Below are positions 21,956 to 34,303 of a DNA stretch of 64,000 bases, in pieces. Numbering within the stretch: the stretch's first letter is position 1; every line of letters begins with the position of its first letter. The notes under the pieces were generated by a model. That model saw nothing but the letters and a program-made list of their open reading frames with translations, had not been told where the DNA came from and did no database searches. Source of the DNA: Lumnitzera littorea (Eukaryota; Streptophyta; Magnoliopsida; Myrtales; Combretaceae); the NCBI GenBank assembly GCA_024138015.1, contig JAMXBB010000007.1, forward strand, positions 88,592,703 through 88,656,702, read 5' to 3'. A program made the translations under genes and the position numbers.

Positions 21956-24203
21956 TCAAGCATGGTCCAAAGCATGATACAGTCCAGGGATTCGTCGTCG
22001 AAATAGCGGTTCCAGCCTAAATGATGGAACCCCACTCTGCCACCTCTTTGCTTCATACATATCATTCCATGCTTGTACAATCTCATCTATTTTAAAGCCT
22101 AGTCCTGGTATAGGTCATAATATTGTCAGCTTGTTCGTCATAAATAATTTATGAAATACTTCAACATTCATTGATAGTACCTTGGATTGCAGTATTATTT
22201 GAACAGTGGTTCTTCACCATAACAGCTATATCTGTTGGAGAAGCTCCGGCATGCTCAAACTTTTCAACTGCAACCTCCAAACATTCATGCCAAACAGGCA
22301 ATCCCAATTTGTATTCCAGGATGGAACGCTCATACAACATGGTGCCCCACAGGAGATTTATCTGTGACCGCACATTAGCAGCCCACTCACTAGCTTCATC
22401 TGCCCTGACATCGTTGAATAGTCCATCTAATCCCAGTTTTTGCAGCTGAGCTCCATCGGTTAATGATGTTGAGTGGTCCTTCAACCTTTGCTCTCCTATT
22501 GTTTCCCACATCTGCATGCCCTTTTCCATGTTGTCTTCAGCACTGTTATACAGCTGGATAATTTCAGTGGAGTTCCATGTTTCCAAGTCAACCTTGTTGC
22601 CAATAGCATAATACCAGGACAATTTTGCCTGCTCAAACAGCTGCTGCCCTAGCGCTAAATAACCTTCATAAAAATCTGGTTTGATCTTCAGAGCTTCTTC
22701 GTACTTTCGACCTGCTTTCTTATACTCATTTTGTGCCCAGTCATATGCACTTTTTATCTGTGCAAGCATAGCTTCCTCAGAAGCATCTTCTGTGAGGTAC
22801 ACACCTTTCCGTGCCCTTGACATGTGAACATTTCCCCAGTTAAACAATGCTATCGCAGCCATCTCTTGAAACTTCTCACCAGCTATTTCAAAAAGGCCTT
22901 GTGCTTCATCACTTGTAACTGTCTCCTCCATAGCCTCTGAATAAAGTTTCATTCCAAGTTCGTGAAGATCCAAATATTCATCAGAATCCAACCCAACATA
23001 GTTCTTGAAAAGCTGCGCAAAGTGGATTATCCAATCATTGATGCAAATAGGTTGTTTGTTTACTTCTTTGCATTTTACTGCATCCCCATTCTCAGAAAAT
23101 ACTCCACTGTGCTTGCTGTTATCATCATGCTCATCCTTGTCAGAAAAGAAGGGGTCCTGATCAGGACTAACTTGTACTATGTATAGTCTAATGGAGCCCT
23201 GTGATTCTGCAGATGCTTCTGCCCACCTCAGTTCTTCATCAGTTGTGATTGTGACTAAATCACCTTCCTTGTCTCTGTATTTGATGAGAACTGCTCTGGA
23301 GCTTGGGAACCGCTCACGTACAACTTCCCTTACCTGCACAAGACTGCAGTCATATGGCAACTGAGCCCATCTTATATCCTCACCAAAAACCAATTTTACA
23401 TTTCTCTTCAGCGCTTCTTCCTTCACATCCATGATCTTCTCCTCCACTACCACCTTATCCTCAGCCTTCTTCTCTTCAGGTTTTTGCTCATTGCTCCCCT
23501 CAATGGTCTTCTTGACCTCTTCCATGTTACTTTCATCCTCCTCCCTAGTTTCTTCCTGGGTAGTCTTCTTCTCAACTTGCTGGCCTCTTTTTCTCATCTT
23601 TCGAGCCTTTTCTTTCAAAACTTTAGGCAATGGAGACACAATAGGTGGTTCAACATAATCTGGTGGCAGCTCAATTAATGTGTCATTCACTTGTAGTCCT
23701 TTCTTTTCAAGCACCTCTTTCACCCTTTCTGAAATCTCCAAAGCCATGAGGTTATTTGGCTCCATATTTAGAACTGTGTTAGTATCCCGTAGCGCTAAAT
23801 CAAGCCGATTCAATGCTTCATAGCACCTCGCCCTCTTCAACAATGCTTTAGAATACTTTGGTGTGACTTCCAATGCCAAATTGCACTCGTGAATTGCACG
23901 AGGGTACTCATGTACACCCATTTGCATATAGCAGGCAGCCATGTTGCTACGGAGATAGGAAATATCAATGTGAATTCTTGGAAGCAATTTGAGGGCTTTT
24001 TCATATTTCAACATAGCTCCTTCATAATCCCTCTTTTGAAACAAGCGGTTTCCTTCCTCTTTCAATTCCTGCGACATTGCAATAAAAACAGCCGTGTCCT
24101 TATCATATGCCCTTGGACTACTACCACCGGCTCTATTTTGCCTAACAGCTCCATCCCCCAATTTGCCTCCAGGCTGCTTCTTCTTCCCAGTCTGCTTCCC
24201 CAT
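21956..24203 (-). CDS. PHOX1-like: Phox1/Phox4-like TPR-PB1 co-chaperone (HSP-interacting protein), two coding exons
   Basis: Exon 1 is 24,203-22,181 and exon 2 is 22,104-21,956; the protein is 723 residues. The start is the ATG at 24,203 (MGKQTGKKKQ, the usual family opening). TPR repeats cover about residues 44-155 (LKEEGNRLFQKRDYEGAM, RARCYEALNRLDLALRD), followed by a charged Lys/Glu linker (about 195-262). A PB1 domain spans about 267-345, with FGEDIRWAQLP and an acidic OPCA-type motif (YRDKEGDLVTITTDEELRWA). Helical TPR-like repeats follow to about 670. The intron splits a Gly codon, and exon 2 supplies the family C-terminus (FKIDEIVQAWNDMYEAKRWQ, then FRLEPLFRRR). The last residues (PGLYHALDHA) look shorter than I recall for the family. 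In Arabidopsis, Phox proteins bind HSP90/HSP70 through the TPR; relatives act in chloroplast positioning. No frameshift or missing core motif is seen, so the gene looks functional. Confidence 0.96.
22105..22180 (-). other. Coding intron of the Phox gene (76 bases)
   Basis: On the minus strand the donor is CAAG then GTACTATC, and the acceptor is CTATACCAG then GACTAGG. Splicing joins Q-G-L-G-F-K in frame; without it the frame ends six codons into the intron. It is near the lower size limit for plant introns. Confidence 0.93.
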
Positions 24204-24367
24204 CACAACAAAAATCCTAAACTAGACTACCTTCTGGACTTCTCTCTCAAGGAGAAAATCACCTAACCAGCCTTTGTCCAATAAGGTCTTAAGACTACAG
24301 AACTTGAATTGCCGAAATACCGCTCCCGGCAATTCTAAGATACCAATCTGAAGAAATGCAGCAGGAT

Positions 24368-24729
24368 CTGCAGAAATCCTCCAAACTATAACAATAGATA
24401 TGAAAAGGACCTCCAAAACCTTAAATTTCCACCAAATTCACTTCAGACGCAAAGCATAAATTAATCCATGGATGCAAAATCACCCAAAGACACTATTACA
24501 TCACATTTAAGAACTCAATCCAACAGGAACAACAAACTACATAGAGACCTTTCACCGAGAAAACTCTATTATACATAGATTGTACCAGAACAACTTAGAA
24601 CCTACTTATTCCACCTAAAAGTTTCAATCTTTGACCAAAATATTCCAATTGAATAAACTCACAAATAGACATTAAAAAAAAAAAAAAAAAACAAACTAGA
24701 CATCAAAATAAAGTCTCTCCGAATCGTAC
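24368..24729 (-). other. Predicted 5'-UTR intron of the Phox gene
   Basis: The donor TTGAG then GTACGATT is at 24,729 and the acceptor GATTTCTGCAG at 24,368, giving 362 bases. The exon between the acceptor and the start codon contains no upstream ATG, which fits a leader. Inferred from splice signals only. Confidence 0.45.
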
Positions 24730-24949
24730 CTCAATAGCAATAATACCAACAATCTCAAGAACCGATTCAGAGAGAGATATAATTACGAAGACCGTTCCTT
24801 TATCAATTCCAAGGGTTGAAGAAAGATTCAATTTTTGAAAATTGGGAGGTAAAATACTTAGCTGTGAAGTAATCCTATTGCCAAAGCTGCAAACTTTTCC
24901 AGGAAAATCGCCAGATAGATTGCAGATAAAGTTCTTGGCAATTCGCTGT

Positions 24950-24973
24950 GAGAGAGAGAGAGAGAGAGAGAGA
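24950..24973. repeat. (GA)n / (CT)n microsatellite in the predicted Phox leader
   Basis: On the transcribed (minus) strand this reads as a CT run. CT-rich tracts are common in plant 5'-UTRs and core promoters. Confidence 0.85.
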
Positions 24974-25104
24974 AATGGGAATTTGGTTTTGGTTTGCCTT
25001 TGTACTGCACAAGATTGATTTTTCACGTCTAACGTAAGCGCCACAAAAAGCAGAATAAAAAAGGAAAATCCTTTTTATCATATGTTTGCCCTTCGTGTTT
25101 TGTG

Positions 25105-25116
25105 TTTTTATATATG
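25105..25116 (-). promoter_or_regulatory. Candidate TATA box for the Phox gene
   Basis: The minus strand reads CATATATAAAAA about 30 bases before a plausible transcription start near 25,075. The adjacent (TA)n run weakens the call, since TATA-like sequence is abundant there. Confidence 0.4.
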
Positions 25117-25118
25117 TG

Positions 25119-25149
<31 letters not shown>

Positions 25150-26237
25150 GTATATTTCTTTTTTTTCCTTCTCGAACCGTTATATAAGAACCCGTTTTAT
25201 GTTTTTTTTTTTTTTTTTGCGTGTAGTTATTTCTTTTAACGTATTACTGCACTGTTCTTATACCAAATTAAAGTGTCACTTGGTCTTTAGGCATTTTCAA
25301 CCAGAAATGTGAAATCCAAGTGGTAAAATGTTAAATATTGCATCGAAGTGAAGAGATGGGATACAGTCTAAGTTGAAAAAAAGAGCATTAAAAGATGAAA
25401 TTATGTTTGGGTTTATACCAAAATTCTTAGTTGTCCATAAAAGGAAATGGACTTTTAGTTTAAGAATATAATTGGAGATATTTGTTGATTTTAGTTGAGG
25501 TTATAAATTAATGAATTGTTTAAATGTTGTTTAATTGAACTCAAAATAAAAGGTCTTCATTTCTTGAATGATTAAAATGATTTATAAAGTTAGTTAATGG
25601 TATCATCTATTTGTGTTAAAAGGAATATAAATATATGTAGTTATTTGTGTAGAAAGTTTACTTATATTTCTTCGTTTCTTTATTATGTTTTTTTTTTTCG
25701 TTACTTACTATTTTTATTTGTCTTCTAATTTAAGATTTCTTTATTATTAAGATGAAAATTTTGCAGTTTAAGCAGTAAAGAGCAAGTTGGCCAAAAAAAT
25801 TTTTAAAAAAAGCAATAAAGAATAAGTTTTCAAGGTACCATATATCATATATTTCTTGCATTGCAAATTGATGGAGTAACACATGTGATTATCTTTCAAA
25901 TAAAAGAGGAAGAATGGGAAAAAAAATGATTATTTTGGGTTTGAATGGGACCTAAATGGACATTCATTAGTGAAAGTGAAAAAACATTATATGTGAAAAT
26001 AAATTTATATGAACATATAATTAGTGTTCTATTTTTCATTGCAAAATTTATATGTGATTGAATAACCATATTCCAATTATATGTATTATGTATTTAATGT
26101 TTTCATATATACACATGATATGTGTATGCTTTTTGCTAGTTGTTTTATTAAGGACTCGATAATAATCTAGTAAAAAAAAAAGGTTATTTTTTCTAAAACT
26201 ACAAAAGCTCAACCAAGCATGAACAATGATATACATT

Positions 26238-26268
<31 letters not shown>

Positions 26269-26320
26269 ACGATTTTTCTTTTTTCCTTATGTCTTCTATA
26301 AATAAATTACAAAAGGAAAA
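25117..26320. other. AT-rich intergenic region upstream of the Phox gene
   Basis: (TA)n runs lie at about 25,119-25,151 and 26,234-26,264, and a T-run at 25,202-25,218. It may contain distal promoter sequence, but I see no specific element or gene. Confidence 0.35.
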
Positions 26321-26328
26321 AATGTCTC

Positions 26329-26620
26329 GCATTCTTAACTTTTTATTTAATTCATTTTAATTTTCAATCTCTTGAAGTTATATCAAATAAATCATTCTAT
26401 TAGAAACGTATCAATATATAATTAGTTCATATAAATATAAAAAAATCTCTAATATTTACTTTTATATATGAATCAATCCTTAATCTTTTATTTAGTCTAT
26501 TTTAATTCTTAATGTGTTCAAACATAACGGAAAAATTAATAAAGAGATTTTTTTGTAAATTTATTAAAATATTAAGAATTAAAATGAACTAAATAAAAGA
26601 TTAAAAATTGATTTATTCAT
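26329..26620. repeat. Inverted repeat with about 50-base arms plus a third direct copy
   Basis: The arm at 26,468-26,514 and the inverted arm at 26,571-26,620 share TTTAATCTTTTATTTAGT and TTTTAATTCTTAAT motifs, separated by about 55 bases. A third, direct, weaker copy is at 26,329-26,372 (CTTTTTATTTAATTCATTTT). This would fold into a stem. It may be the relic of a small MITE. Confidence 0.6.
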
Positions 26621-29550
26621 CTAAATAAATGGAAGGAAATGTTTTATATTCTTCCCAATACAAAAATAATTGGTTTTTTTTTTTTTTTTTAAGGAATATG
26701 GTTAGAGGAGTGGACGTGGACCCCATGTTCCGTGAATTACAATCCAAGTTCCTCGGGACCGTGTTTGAGGAGAAGAAGGAAAGGTCAAATTGACCTTAGT
26801 GCCACAAGACAAACCACCTGGTTCTTGTCCTTGTTCTTGTGCCTTCTTGTGGTGGACGGTCGTTGGGTTGGCTTCCATTTTAACCATTTTCTTAATCTTA
26901 CAGATGTACGAGGGCTTTGTTAGGTATGTCCAAAAAAACAATCCAATGGGAATGTTATTCACGAAACAAAGAAACCCCAAAAAAATATACTATTGTAAGC
27001 TTATTTGATATTTATTATATTTTTTCTTTTATTTTTATTTAAAGAACTTATACTGATGTATTACTCTAAAAAATACAGAATACTTCTGGTTTGGATATAT
27101 TTTGATTTCTGGGCAAGAGGGGTGATCTTATGAACTCGCCATTTATCATGCTTCTTTTTTTATTTCAAATATTTTCTAATTATGAGTTAATAACTCATAT
27201 TTGGGTATATCATAAAGCTCTAATATTACCTAGAGCCAAAAAAAAAAAAAAAACAAAAACAAAAACAAAGAGGAAAAAACAGCTCACGGTGAAGATTGCA
27301 TTACAATTTTGATTATACAAGATTAAATTATTTTCAATTATGCATGTAAGAGCGTTCCATATAGAGAATTAATGATATTGCAATTGATGATATTGCAAAT
27401 TAAATATTAGATGGGTTGCTATCTTTCTAAAAGGTCAATCCTCTGGTTGGCACTTACGCTGAAATATCTAATTAATATTCTTAATCCTCTTAAGTTTGGT
27501 CTATTTCATAAATTAAAATAGAATAATAATTCTTTTATTTTACAAAACTATTTATTGCACTTAGTTTAAGCAATGGCAATTGCCTAAAATTTCTAGTTCG
27601 AATACTATAAAATAAAGAATTATAATTCCCTCTTAGGACTAAAGGAATATCAAGTTATAGATTAGGGCAAGTGTTTAGTAGTATTTTAAATATATTTTTA
27701 ATCTATTATTAATGTTATTTTAAATCTAATCAAATTTACCTATCTATTCCATTATTTAAGAATGCAATTATATTCCTTTTTTTATTCCATTTGGCCAATT
27801 GCCCAACCGGATGGTTCAGTTCCTGATTTTGGCCTATTCCCTTCAGTTTTTAAGTGAGAGCATGGTTATTTGTATTAGTATTTTCGATTAATTCTTCCTT
27901 CCATTCAAGGTCTGCTTATTGAGTATTCGATATCGAGTAAAGTGTAGGAGCCAAGATAAAAGTTCCAGTAATTTCTTTATTTAGAATATATTTAATTACT
28001 TTGGGTGAAAAACAAGAACAACGTATTGAAGTTGAAGGACTCCCTTAAACCAAGAAAAAATAATAGTCAAATTAAGTCCTGCAAAAGAATGATAAACTAA
28101 TTGGAGTTGTTTGGCCTTGGAAGCAACAACTGAACAATATAAATATTTACAACAATTCTGTCAATGGAACTTTCAGACCCTCTTTTTGGTAGTCGTTCTT
28201 CTATAATACAGGTTGTAAGATTCCACTCCTCTCTCAAAAAGGAAGAAAAAACAATAAAAAAGGGAAGCAAAAAAATATATAATAATATCAACTAGTAGCC
28301 CCAATCTTCTATGTTTTGTTGGTGGTTATCACTAACAAAATCAGTCGGAATCCAATATTAAAAGTGCGATGACACGCATACAAGTCTGGAGACCTAAGAA
28401 GAAATTGGTGGAATTATATAAAGTACACATAATTTCATACATATTGTTGGATAGTTGAAAAGAATATAGTTTGAGTCATAACTCATGATTGTAGCCAGAG
28501 ATTCCGAAAACTCCGGTTCCAAAATGTTACAGACTGGACCTAGGAGATTTTAATTTCTTTTTACTAGTTGACTTGACTAACAAATTGAGTGATAATTATT
28601 GATAGGTTTTACCTTAATGTGGTATATTTAAGTAACATTTAGTTGTAATGATTGAATAAGATAAATATAAGAAGTATTAAACAGTATAAGTATGTTTAGT
28701 TTGTACAATACTAAATTCGATATTTATATTAAAAAATTAATTATTTATATTATAAAATAAATATTTTTTTAATATTTAATAAAAATGATATTAATTAATT
28801 TAATATTATTAACACGAAGGGATATTTTTAAGTGTATAAATATTTTTATTCTTGTCTAATGAATTTTATTTTTATACCGTGATGTAAATGAAAAAAATTT
28901 AGATATTTTGTTTAGTTTATTAACCTAATTTTTTTTTTCCCGATCACCAAGCAAAGTTATAAACTAAATATAGAACAAAATTTTTTAGCCAATCTAATAC
29001 AATAAAAATTATGTAATAAAATGCTACCTTAATCTATTAAAAAGGTACATAATAAAATTTTAACTAAACATTATATTTCATTCTTTCTTTTTTTTTTTTC
29101 CCTTTGTATCATGGTCTTATTGGTGTTCTACACTTCTACTCATAATTTTCTTTAACAAATAATGAATATATTGATAGTTGCAAGATGAGGAATACATCAT
29201 ATATATATATACCCACCATGCTATTGTACTATTCTACCAACGGAATTCTTAACTTAGGATCATAAACGAGTGGAGTCAAGATAATACGATATTAAGTTCG
29301 AGCTCGATTTAAAGTGATACTTAACAAAATTTAGCTTAACTCTATAAGATTTTTTTAAGATTGATTTTATATAAAAATATTTTTCTTTTAATTAAATATT
29401 AATATACATCTTAACTTTGAACTCGATTCAGCTTCTATTCAAACTCGATCATACTGACAAATAATTTAAGTTAAAATCATGAAACACAAATTCAACTTAA
29501 TAAACCGTTTGAGTATTTCAAGTTCAAAATCAAACTTAAAGAACCTGCGA
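26621..29550. other. AT-rich intergenic region, no gene recognised
   Basis: A less AT-rich patch at 26,700-26,930 has overlapping short ORFs on both strands that I do not support as genes. Around 27,558-27,625 a TAGTTTAAGCAATGG block followed by AGTTCGAATAC resembles a decayed tRNA-derived SINE head. The rest, including 28,560-29,550, is AT-rich and featureless to me. Confidence 0.3.
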
Positions 29551-29590
29551 ATGGAAGAAATTTGACCACGCCCATAGCGTACCTTTCGAT

Positions 29591-29598
29591 ACGTGGGA
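29591..29598 (+). promoter_or_regulatory. ACGTGGGA, G-box/ABRE-like element
   Basis: This ACGT-core motif lies about 100 bases upstream of the start codon of the small ORF at 29,696, within a less AT-rich patch. Such motifs bind plant bZIP factors, but one copy alone is weak evidence. Confidence 0.3.
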
Positions 29599-29695
29599 CC
29601 CTGTAATGTGTCTGCCACTAACAGCTCTGTGCATTATCCTTCACCAACACTAAACTACCTAACCCTACACTAGCGTGTGAACAAAGTAACGAACG

Positions 29696-29974
29696 ATGGC
29701 GGGCCGAGGGTCAACCGCCACAAGAATTGGGGGCGGTTTTATAACACCGTCCCGTATGAGGAAAGAAAATAGAAGTGTCCTGGCTGCTCCGTCTAAAGAG
29801 AGCTCCTTGTCATTCCATTCACATGTCCCTAGTGTTCAAGCCAGCGGCCGGCTTCTTATCTTGATGTTGACGTTTATGTACACTATTGGAAAATCATTCC
29901 TCTTCCCCCTGAAATTTATCCTTCCGGCTGTTGATAAAAGTTTACACAATACTTCAACAGAAAGAAGTTTCTAG
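29696..29974 (+). CDS. Possible small gene, 92-residue protein with a hydrophobic segment
   Basis: The ORF begins MAGRGSTATRIGGG in strong plant start context (AACGATGGCG). The N-terminal half is Ser/Arg-rich and basic. A hydrophobic stretch at about residues 52-78 (RLLILMLTFMYTIGKSFLF, then LKFILPAV) could cross a membrane. The tail is polar (HNTSTERSF). The stop is followed within 50 bases by AATAAAG, a plausible poly(A) signal. The upstream 130 bases are clearly less AT-rich than the surroundings. I do not recognise the family. It could be a short real gene, a truncated first exon or chance. Confidence 0.4.
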   Translation: MAGRGSTATRIGGGFITPSRMRKENRSVLAAPSKESSLSFHSHVPSVQASGRLLILMLTFMYTIGKSFLFPLKFILPAVDKSLHNTSTERSF

Positions 29975-29998
29975 TCACACTTCAAAAGTTTGAACTGG

Positions 29999-31332
29999 TG
30001 TAATAAAGATTTATTATCATTTGATATTTCACTGTTGTTGGTGTTTCATTTCTGAGTAAATGAATATTAATATTAATCACTCGTTTAATTCACTTATGGC
30101 ATATTAAATTTGCTGAATAGAGTTCTTAAGGAATAAAATGTACAAGTGATAAATATTATTTTATTTAATTACATTAATAATAGATTATGAAGATATCCAA
30201 AAATATCAGTACACCTTATCTTGTCTATGACGTGGTTTTTCGTGCTAACTATAACCATTCCTTTGATCTTATAAAGAAATTACAATTTATTATTTTTCCA
30301 TAAATGTGATTTTTGCGGAGTAACTATTTTGCAAACTAAATACAACAATAATCTTGTAGGAGAGTAATGACTACTTCATCCTACCCCTTATAAGATTAAC
30401 CTAATGTATTGATAACTTAAAAAATCTAATCAAATCTTAACCGAAGCATTATTACTTCCATAATTTGACCTAACCTTAGATACTCAAAATCAAAAACATT
30501 ACTAAAGAACTAATATGGACCAACAGATTTCCTTTGATACCAAAATCGGATATGGTTCCTATTTCTCTATTTGATCGGCATCTTAGAAAGAGATAAGACA
30601 AAGCCCCCGACAACAACATCATTAACTCAACCCACTACAATAGCTTCTAATTTAACATATCCAACTTAATCGCGAGGGAGAGAGAGAGAGAGAGAGATAC
30701 AGAGAGGGAGAGAGGAGGGGGGCATCATAAGGCCACAAGTCTAAATGGCCAAAAGTTAAGGAGATAGAAGTGCAAATTTCTCGTATTTAGTTTAAGTACA
30801 TAAGGTTTATAAGATGTTTGATGTGAACACGACATGCGCCATGTACTTTGCGTGAAAAGTATTTTTGGAAGTTTTAGACTTGGCAATGTCGAACAAGGAA
30901 GGGACGATTTTAGATGGAACTAAAGAGAGGGCAATGGCAAGCACAGCGAGTTCATTTATGTATTTACAATTGGATAGACTATGTATATTAAGCGGAACCC
31001 CAATATATAGTATTCAAAGAGTTTCAAGGGTTCTCCCTTTAAAGTAGAAGAAGTTCTCTCCTAATGAGATATCCATCGTCTTATTTCCATCTCTTCGTAA
31101 TAATAAGATCTTTTGGGTTTGTTCATCGAAACAGTTAATCATTAATGCCATATAGATGGGATGGATGGGCTTAAATATATAACAAGTCTCCATAAACATA
31201 CATTTACTAAGAATTGGTAAAATTACGATTTTATTCTTAATGACCTCAGATCCGTTAATAAACTCAAATATTCATATTAACTCATCTAGCCATACCGATA
31301 CAAACATATTTGTTTCAATTGAATGGCATGTG
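29999..31332. other. Intergenic region with a (GA)n tract
   Basis: AT-rich, with a (GA)n-rich block at 30,673-30,720. A 60-codon ORF at 30,865-31,047 shows no motif I recognise, and I do not call it a gene. Confidence 0.3.
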
Positions 31333-31667
31333 TAGAGATGTGTAAGTAAGTTAAATGAACTAACCCGACTCAGCTTATTATATCTTGCAAGTTAAACAGG
31401 TTAGACTTATTTAACCCGTTTTTTAAACATGTTATAAAACCTTAACCAAAACCTATTTAAAAAGTAAATTAAACGAGTAAGTCCGTGAGTTAAAGGTATA
31501 AATTTGTTAAAAGAGCTGACTTATTTTGGCTAACAAGTTAAACGAATCAAGCTCATTTGACTTACTTTTTAAATTGATAAATAAAAAAAAAATTCTTAAC
31601 ACAAACCCATTTAAAAAGTAGGTTAAACAGATCGATCTGCGAGCTAAAGTCCACTTGTACATCTCTA
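31333..31667. mobile_element. hAT-type MITE (335 bases)
   Basis: It starts TAGAGATGTGTAAGT and ends in the inverted match ACTTGTACATCTCTA, giving terminal inverted repeats of about 15 bases of hAT type. The flanking 8-mers are GGCATGTG (31,325-31,332) and GATATGCG (31,668-31,675). They agree at five of eight positions and the three differences are all transitions, as an aged 8-base duplication would look. Inside, a block with CCTATTTAAAAAGTA and GTTAAAC.GA recurs about 150 bases apart. There is no ORF, so it is non-autonomous. Confidence 0.75.
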
Positions 31668-31675
31668 GATATGCG

Positions 31676-34303
31676 TTTAATAATTCCTTGAGGCAAAAGA
31701 AAAAAAACAGAAGAAGAAATTATCTCATCTACACCCAAAATAATTCGACCCATAGGTTGATTTCACCCAAGCACCTTCTTTTATATTTAAATTTTAAATA
31801 CATAGCATATTTAAGAACACAACGGGTGTAGTAATATTTATTTTCATTTTGTTGGATACATGAAAAGGGACTTCATTTAAGAAGACAGAAAGTTCTCCAA
31901 AGTATGTCTATGAACTCTATGGCATCAAAGTCCAAGTAGAGTACAGTCATTGCATATTAATAATACGTAATAGCTACACAAATCAAGCATAATTTTGTAC
32001 ATTGAATTCAAAATAGGTTATGTATTATCCCATGTGGTTCTCAAATAGTAGTTCCGATTGTATAAATTCCCGTTTATGCATACATATGAAGGTAATTTCT
32101 ACTAACTAGAGGGGTGTATGTGCAATACTGGCATATTGGCAAAATAAAACTGTGATTTTAACTCGTGCCAAATCTGATCGAGGCAAGAATTGATAGAGTT
32201 TTTAAGTAAATTATCGTTGAAAAACTTAACATGTCGAAGCAAAGGTATCCCATTTAACAAAGACCTGACTGGTCCTCTACTCTTTATCTGTTAAAATCAA
32301 TTCGCTTAATCTGATATCAGTGGATAATGTATACACTTTATATATATATAAAAAAAAAGCTTGAACTCAAAAATATAAAAAAATGCTGATAATATATATT
32401 AGTAAAATTAAAATTATAATAAATGTTTCAAAGAAAAAGTCCTTACAGTATTGGTTAAATAAAAAATATAATAAATTTTTCAAATAATAAAAATGTTGGG
32501 CTATTAAAATAATGAATAAATAAAAAAATAGTAATGTAAAAGTAAAGTGTGATAGAAAATGGCAATTATATAATTTAACACAACTATTTATAATTTTTTT
32601 TAACTATTATGTCAACATATTTAATAATTAAAATTATAAGATACCAAATTATTAGTTATGAGTAGTTAAAAAAAAAAACCTTACCCTTTAACATAATAGA
32701 TGTAAAATTCAAAATTCCCATTTGACTCCCATCTATATAGCTAAACCACCTTGCCATAGGCCTTTGTATAACAATCCTAGGTTAAAAAAAAAAAATTAGA
32801 AAAATAGGAGAACAAGATGTTTTTGGTATGACCAAAGTTAAAATATGAGATTAATGGCTGAAATAAAGGCATTTGGGATAGATTATTTGTCCATTTAAAT
32901 GACCTCATAGGCCCAATAAGTGGATCATATATGTACCTCTATATGCCATATAATTGTGTGCCTTACGTACTTATACTCTTTCATATCATAACATAATGTG
33001 CCCGCTTACTTATTAGTCTGCATGCCCATTTCTTTTGTTTGCCATGCGTTAACTATTTTTTTATTTGGATGACGTGTCTAGACATTCTACATGCCTTTAG
33101 ATGGGCTCAGTTGCCTCTATCACTTACATCTTCGGAAATTTACCTTTTTCTTCGGTAAGTGTTTATTTAATTTTTGTTAGAAATTTAATGGTATAAGAAA
33201 GCTGAAAATATTTGCATTCCATATTTTGTTTTTAATAAGATATTAAGTTACAATCGACAAGTTTAGAAAAGAACAATTGAAAATAAAAAAAAAAAATTGA
33301 CATATTATTGGAGTTTTACATTTTACAAGATAAAAAATGTACATTAAAATAAAGAAAATAATACATATCAAATTACTATAAGTAGTGAGATAAAGAAAGA
33401 ATATGTATCAAATTAATTAGATGTGATGTAACTATTATGACCTAACCGCACGTATAAGTAGTGAGATAACTTGATTTCCTATATGTCCTTCTATGGCTCG
33501 AAATTTTTAAATTTGACCTCTTAATAATTTGTCACATTTCAATAAAAAATATACATCAAATTACTATAAGTGGCATCCTCTAACTACATTGGTTAAAAGA
33601 AGCTTGACATTGCTACAACACCCTCAAAATCGTAGAACTCATTTAGATTAACAAGATTGTATTTTCGTTTTGACAACACATCTTGTGTAGTAAGGTATTA
33701 ATTAAAGAGAATGAGCATAGGAGTTGTGGAAAGTGGATCTCATAGTTCTAATGGAATGGATGGAGAGGAGGAAAGGAAATGAACACCACTATTACACTTT
33801 GAATGTCAAGTGGCTTGCTTCTCCTTAATTTAGCAAGAAAATCCTCGTCTTTCCATGTATAGGATGGGAGAAATGAAATAATGAGAAAAAGCTTTAAGCT
33901 TTTCAATAAACAGTGTTGATACTTTTAAACATAAAAACAATAAGTACTAATAATTTTATAAGGATTTCAATCATATCTAAAAGGTACCACCTCTTAGTAT
34001 TCCATCAAAGTGGAACTTGACATTTGAAATGTTCATAAGGATCCAAAGGTTAAAGAAGTTTGACCATATTTCATGATATCTATATTAGTAATGCTTGTAG
34101 CCCTAACATTACTCAAATGTTGAAGGAGGATAAGAGAACATGTAAAAAGATGTAGGAAATTCTCAAAGTGTTGATTAAATCAACAAACCACTGGTTAGCT
34201 TCCTACCAGCCCACGAGTAATGTACTTCCTTACCTTATCAACATTTTGGTCATGCTAGGTTCATATATTGGTGATTTAGAGTGCTATAATCTATCATAGC
34301 TAT
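31676..34303. other. AT-rich intergenic region, no gene recognised
   Basis: ATTACTATAAGT and AAGTAGTGAGATAA recur a few times at 33,375-33,570. No ORF, RNA gene or element could be supported here. Confidence 0.35.

Noticed and set aside
22161..22180. Phox ORF continuing unspliced to a stop at 22,161
   Set aside because: The last codons are intronic; splicing at 22,180/22,105 restores the conserved FKIDEIVQAW C-terminus.
24206..24206. GTG at 24,206 as start of the Phox protein
   Set aside because: The ATG at 24,203 follows at once and gives the family MGK start; a nuclear plant gene would use ATG.
26732..27008. Overlapping ORFs of 60-90 codons on both strands
   Set aside because: No recognisable motif, no splice or promoter context, and the frames shadow each other.
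27558..27625. Second tRNA-like or SINE head (TAGTTTAAGCAATGG...AGTTCGAATAC)
   Set aside because: The B box is imperfect and there is no A-rich tail; too weak for its own feature.
30865..31047. 60-codon ORF (MEVLDLAMSNKEGT)
   Set aside because: No recognisable motif, no 5' or 3' gene signals and no sign of a neighbouring exon.
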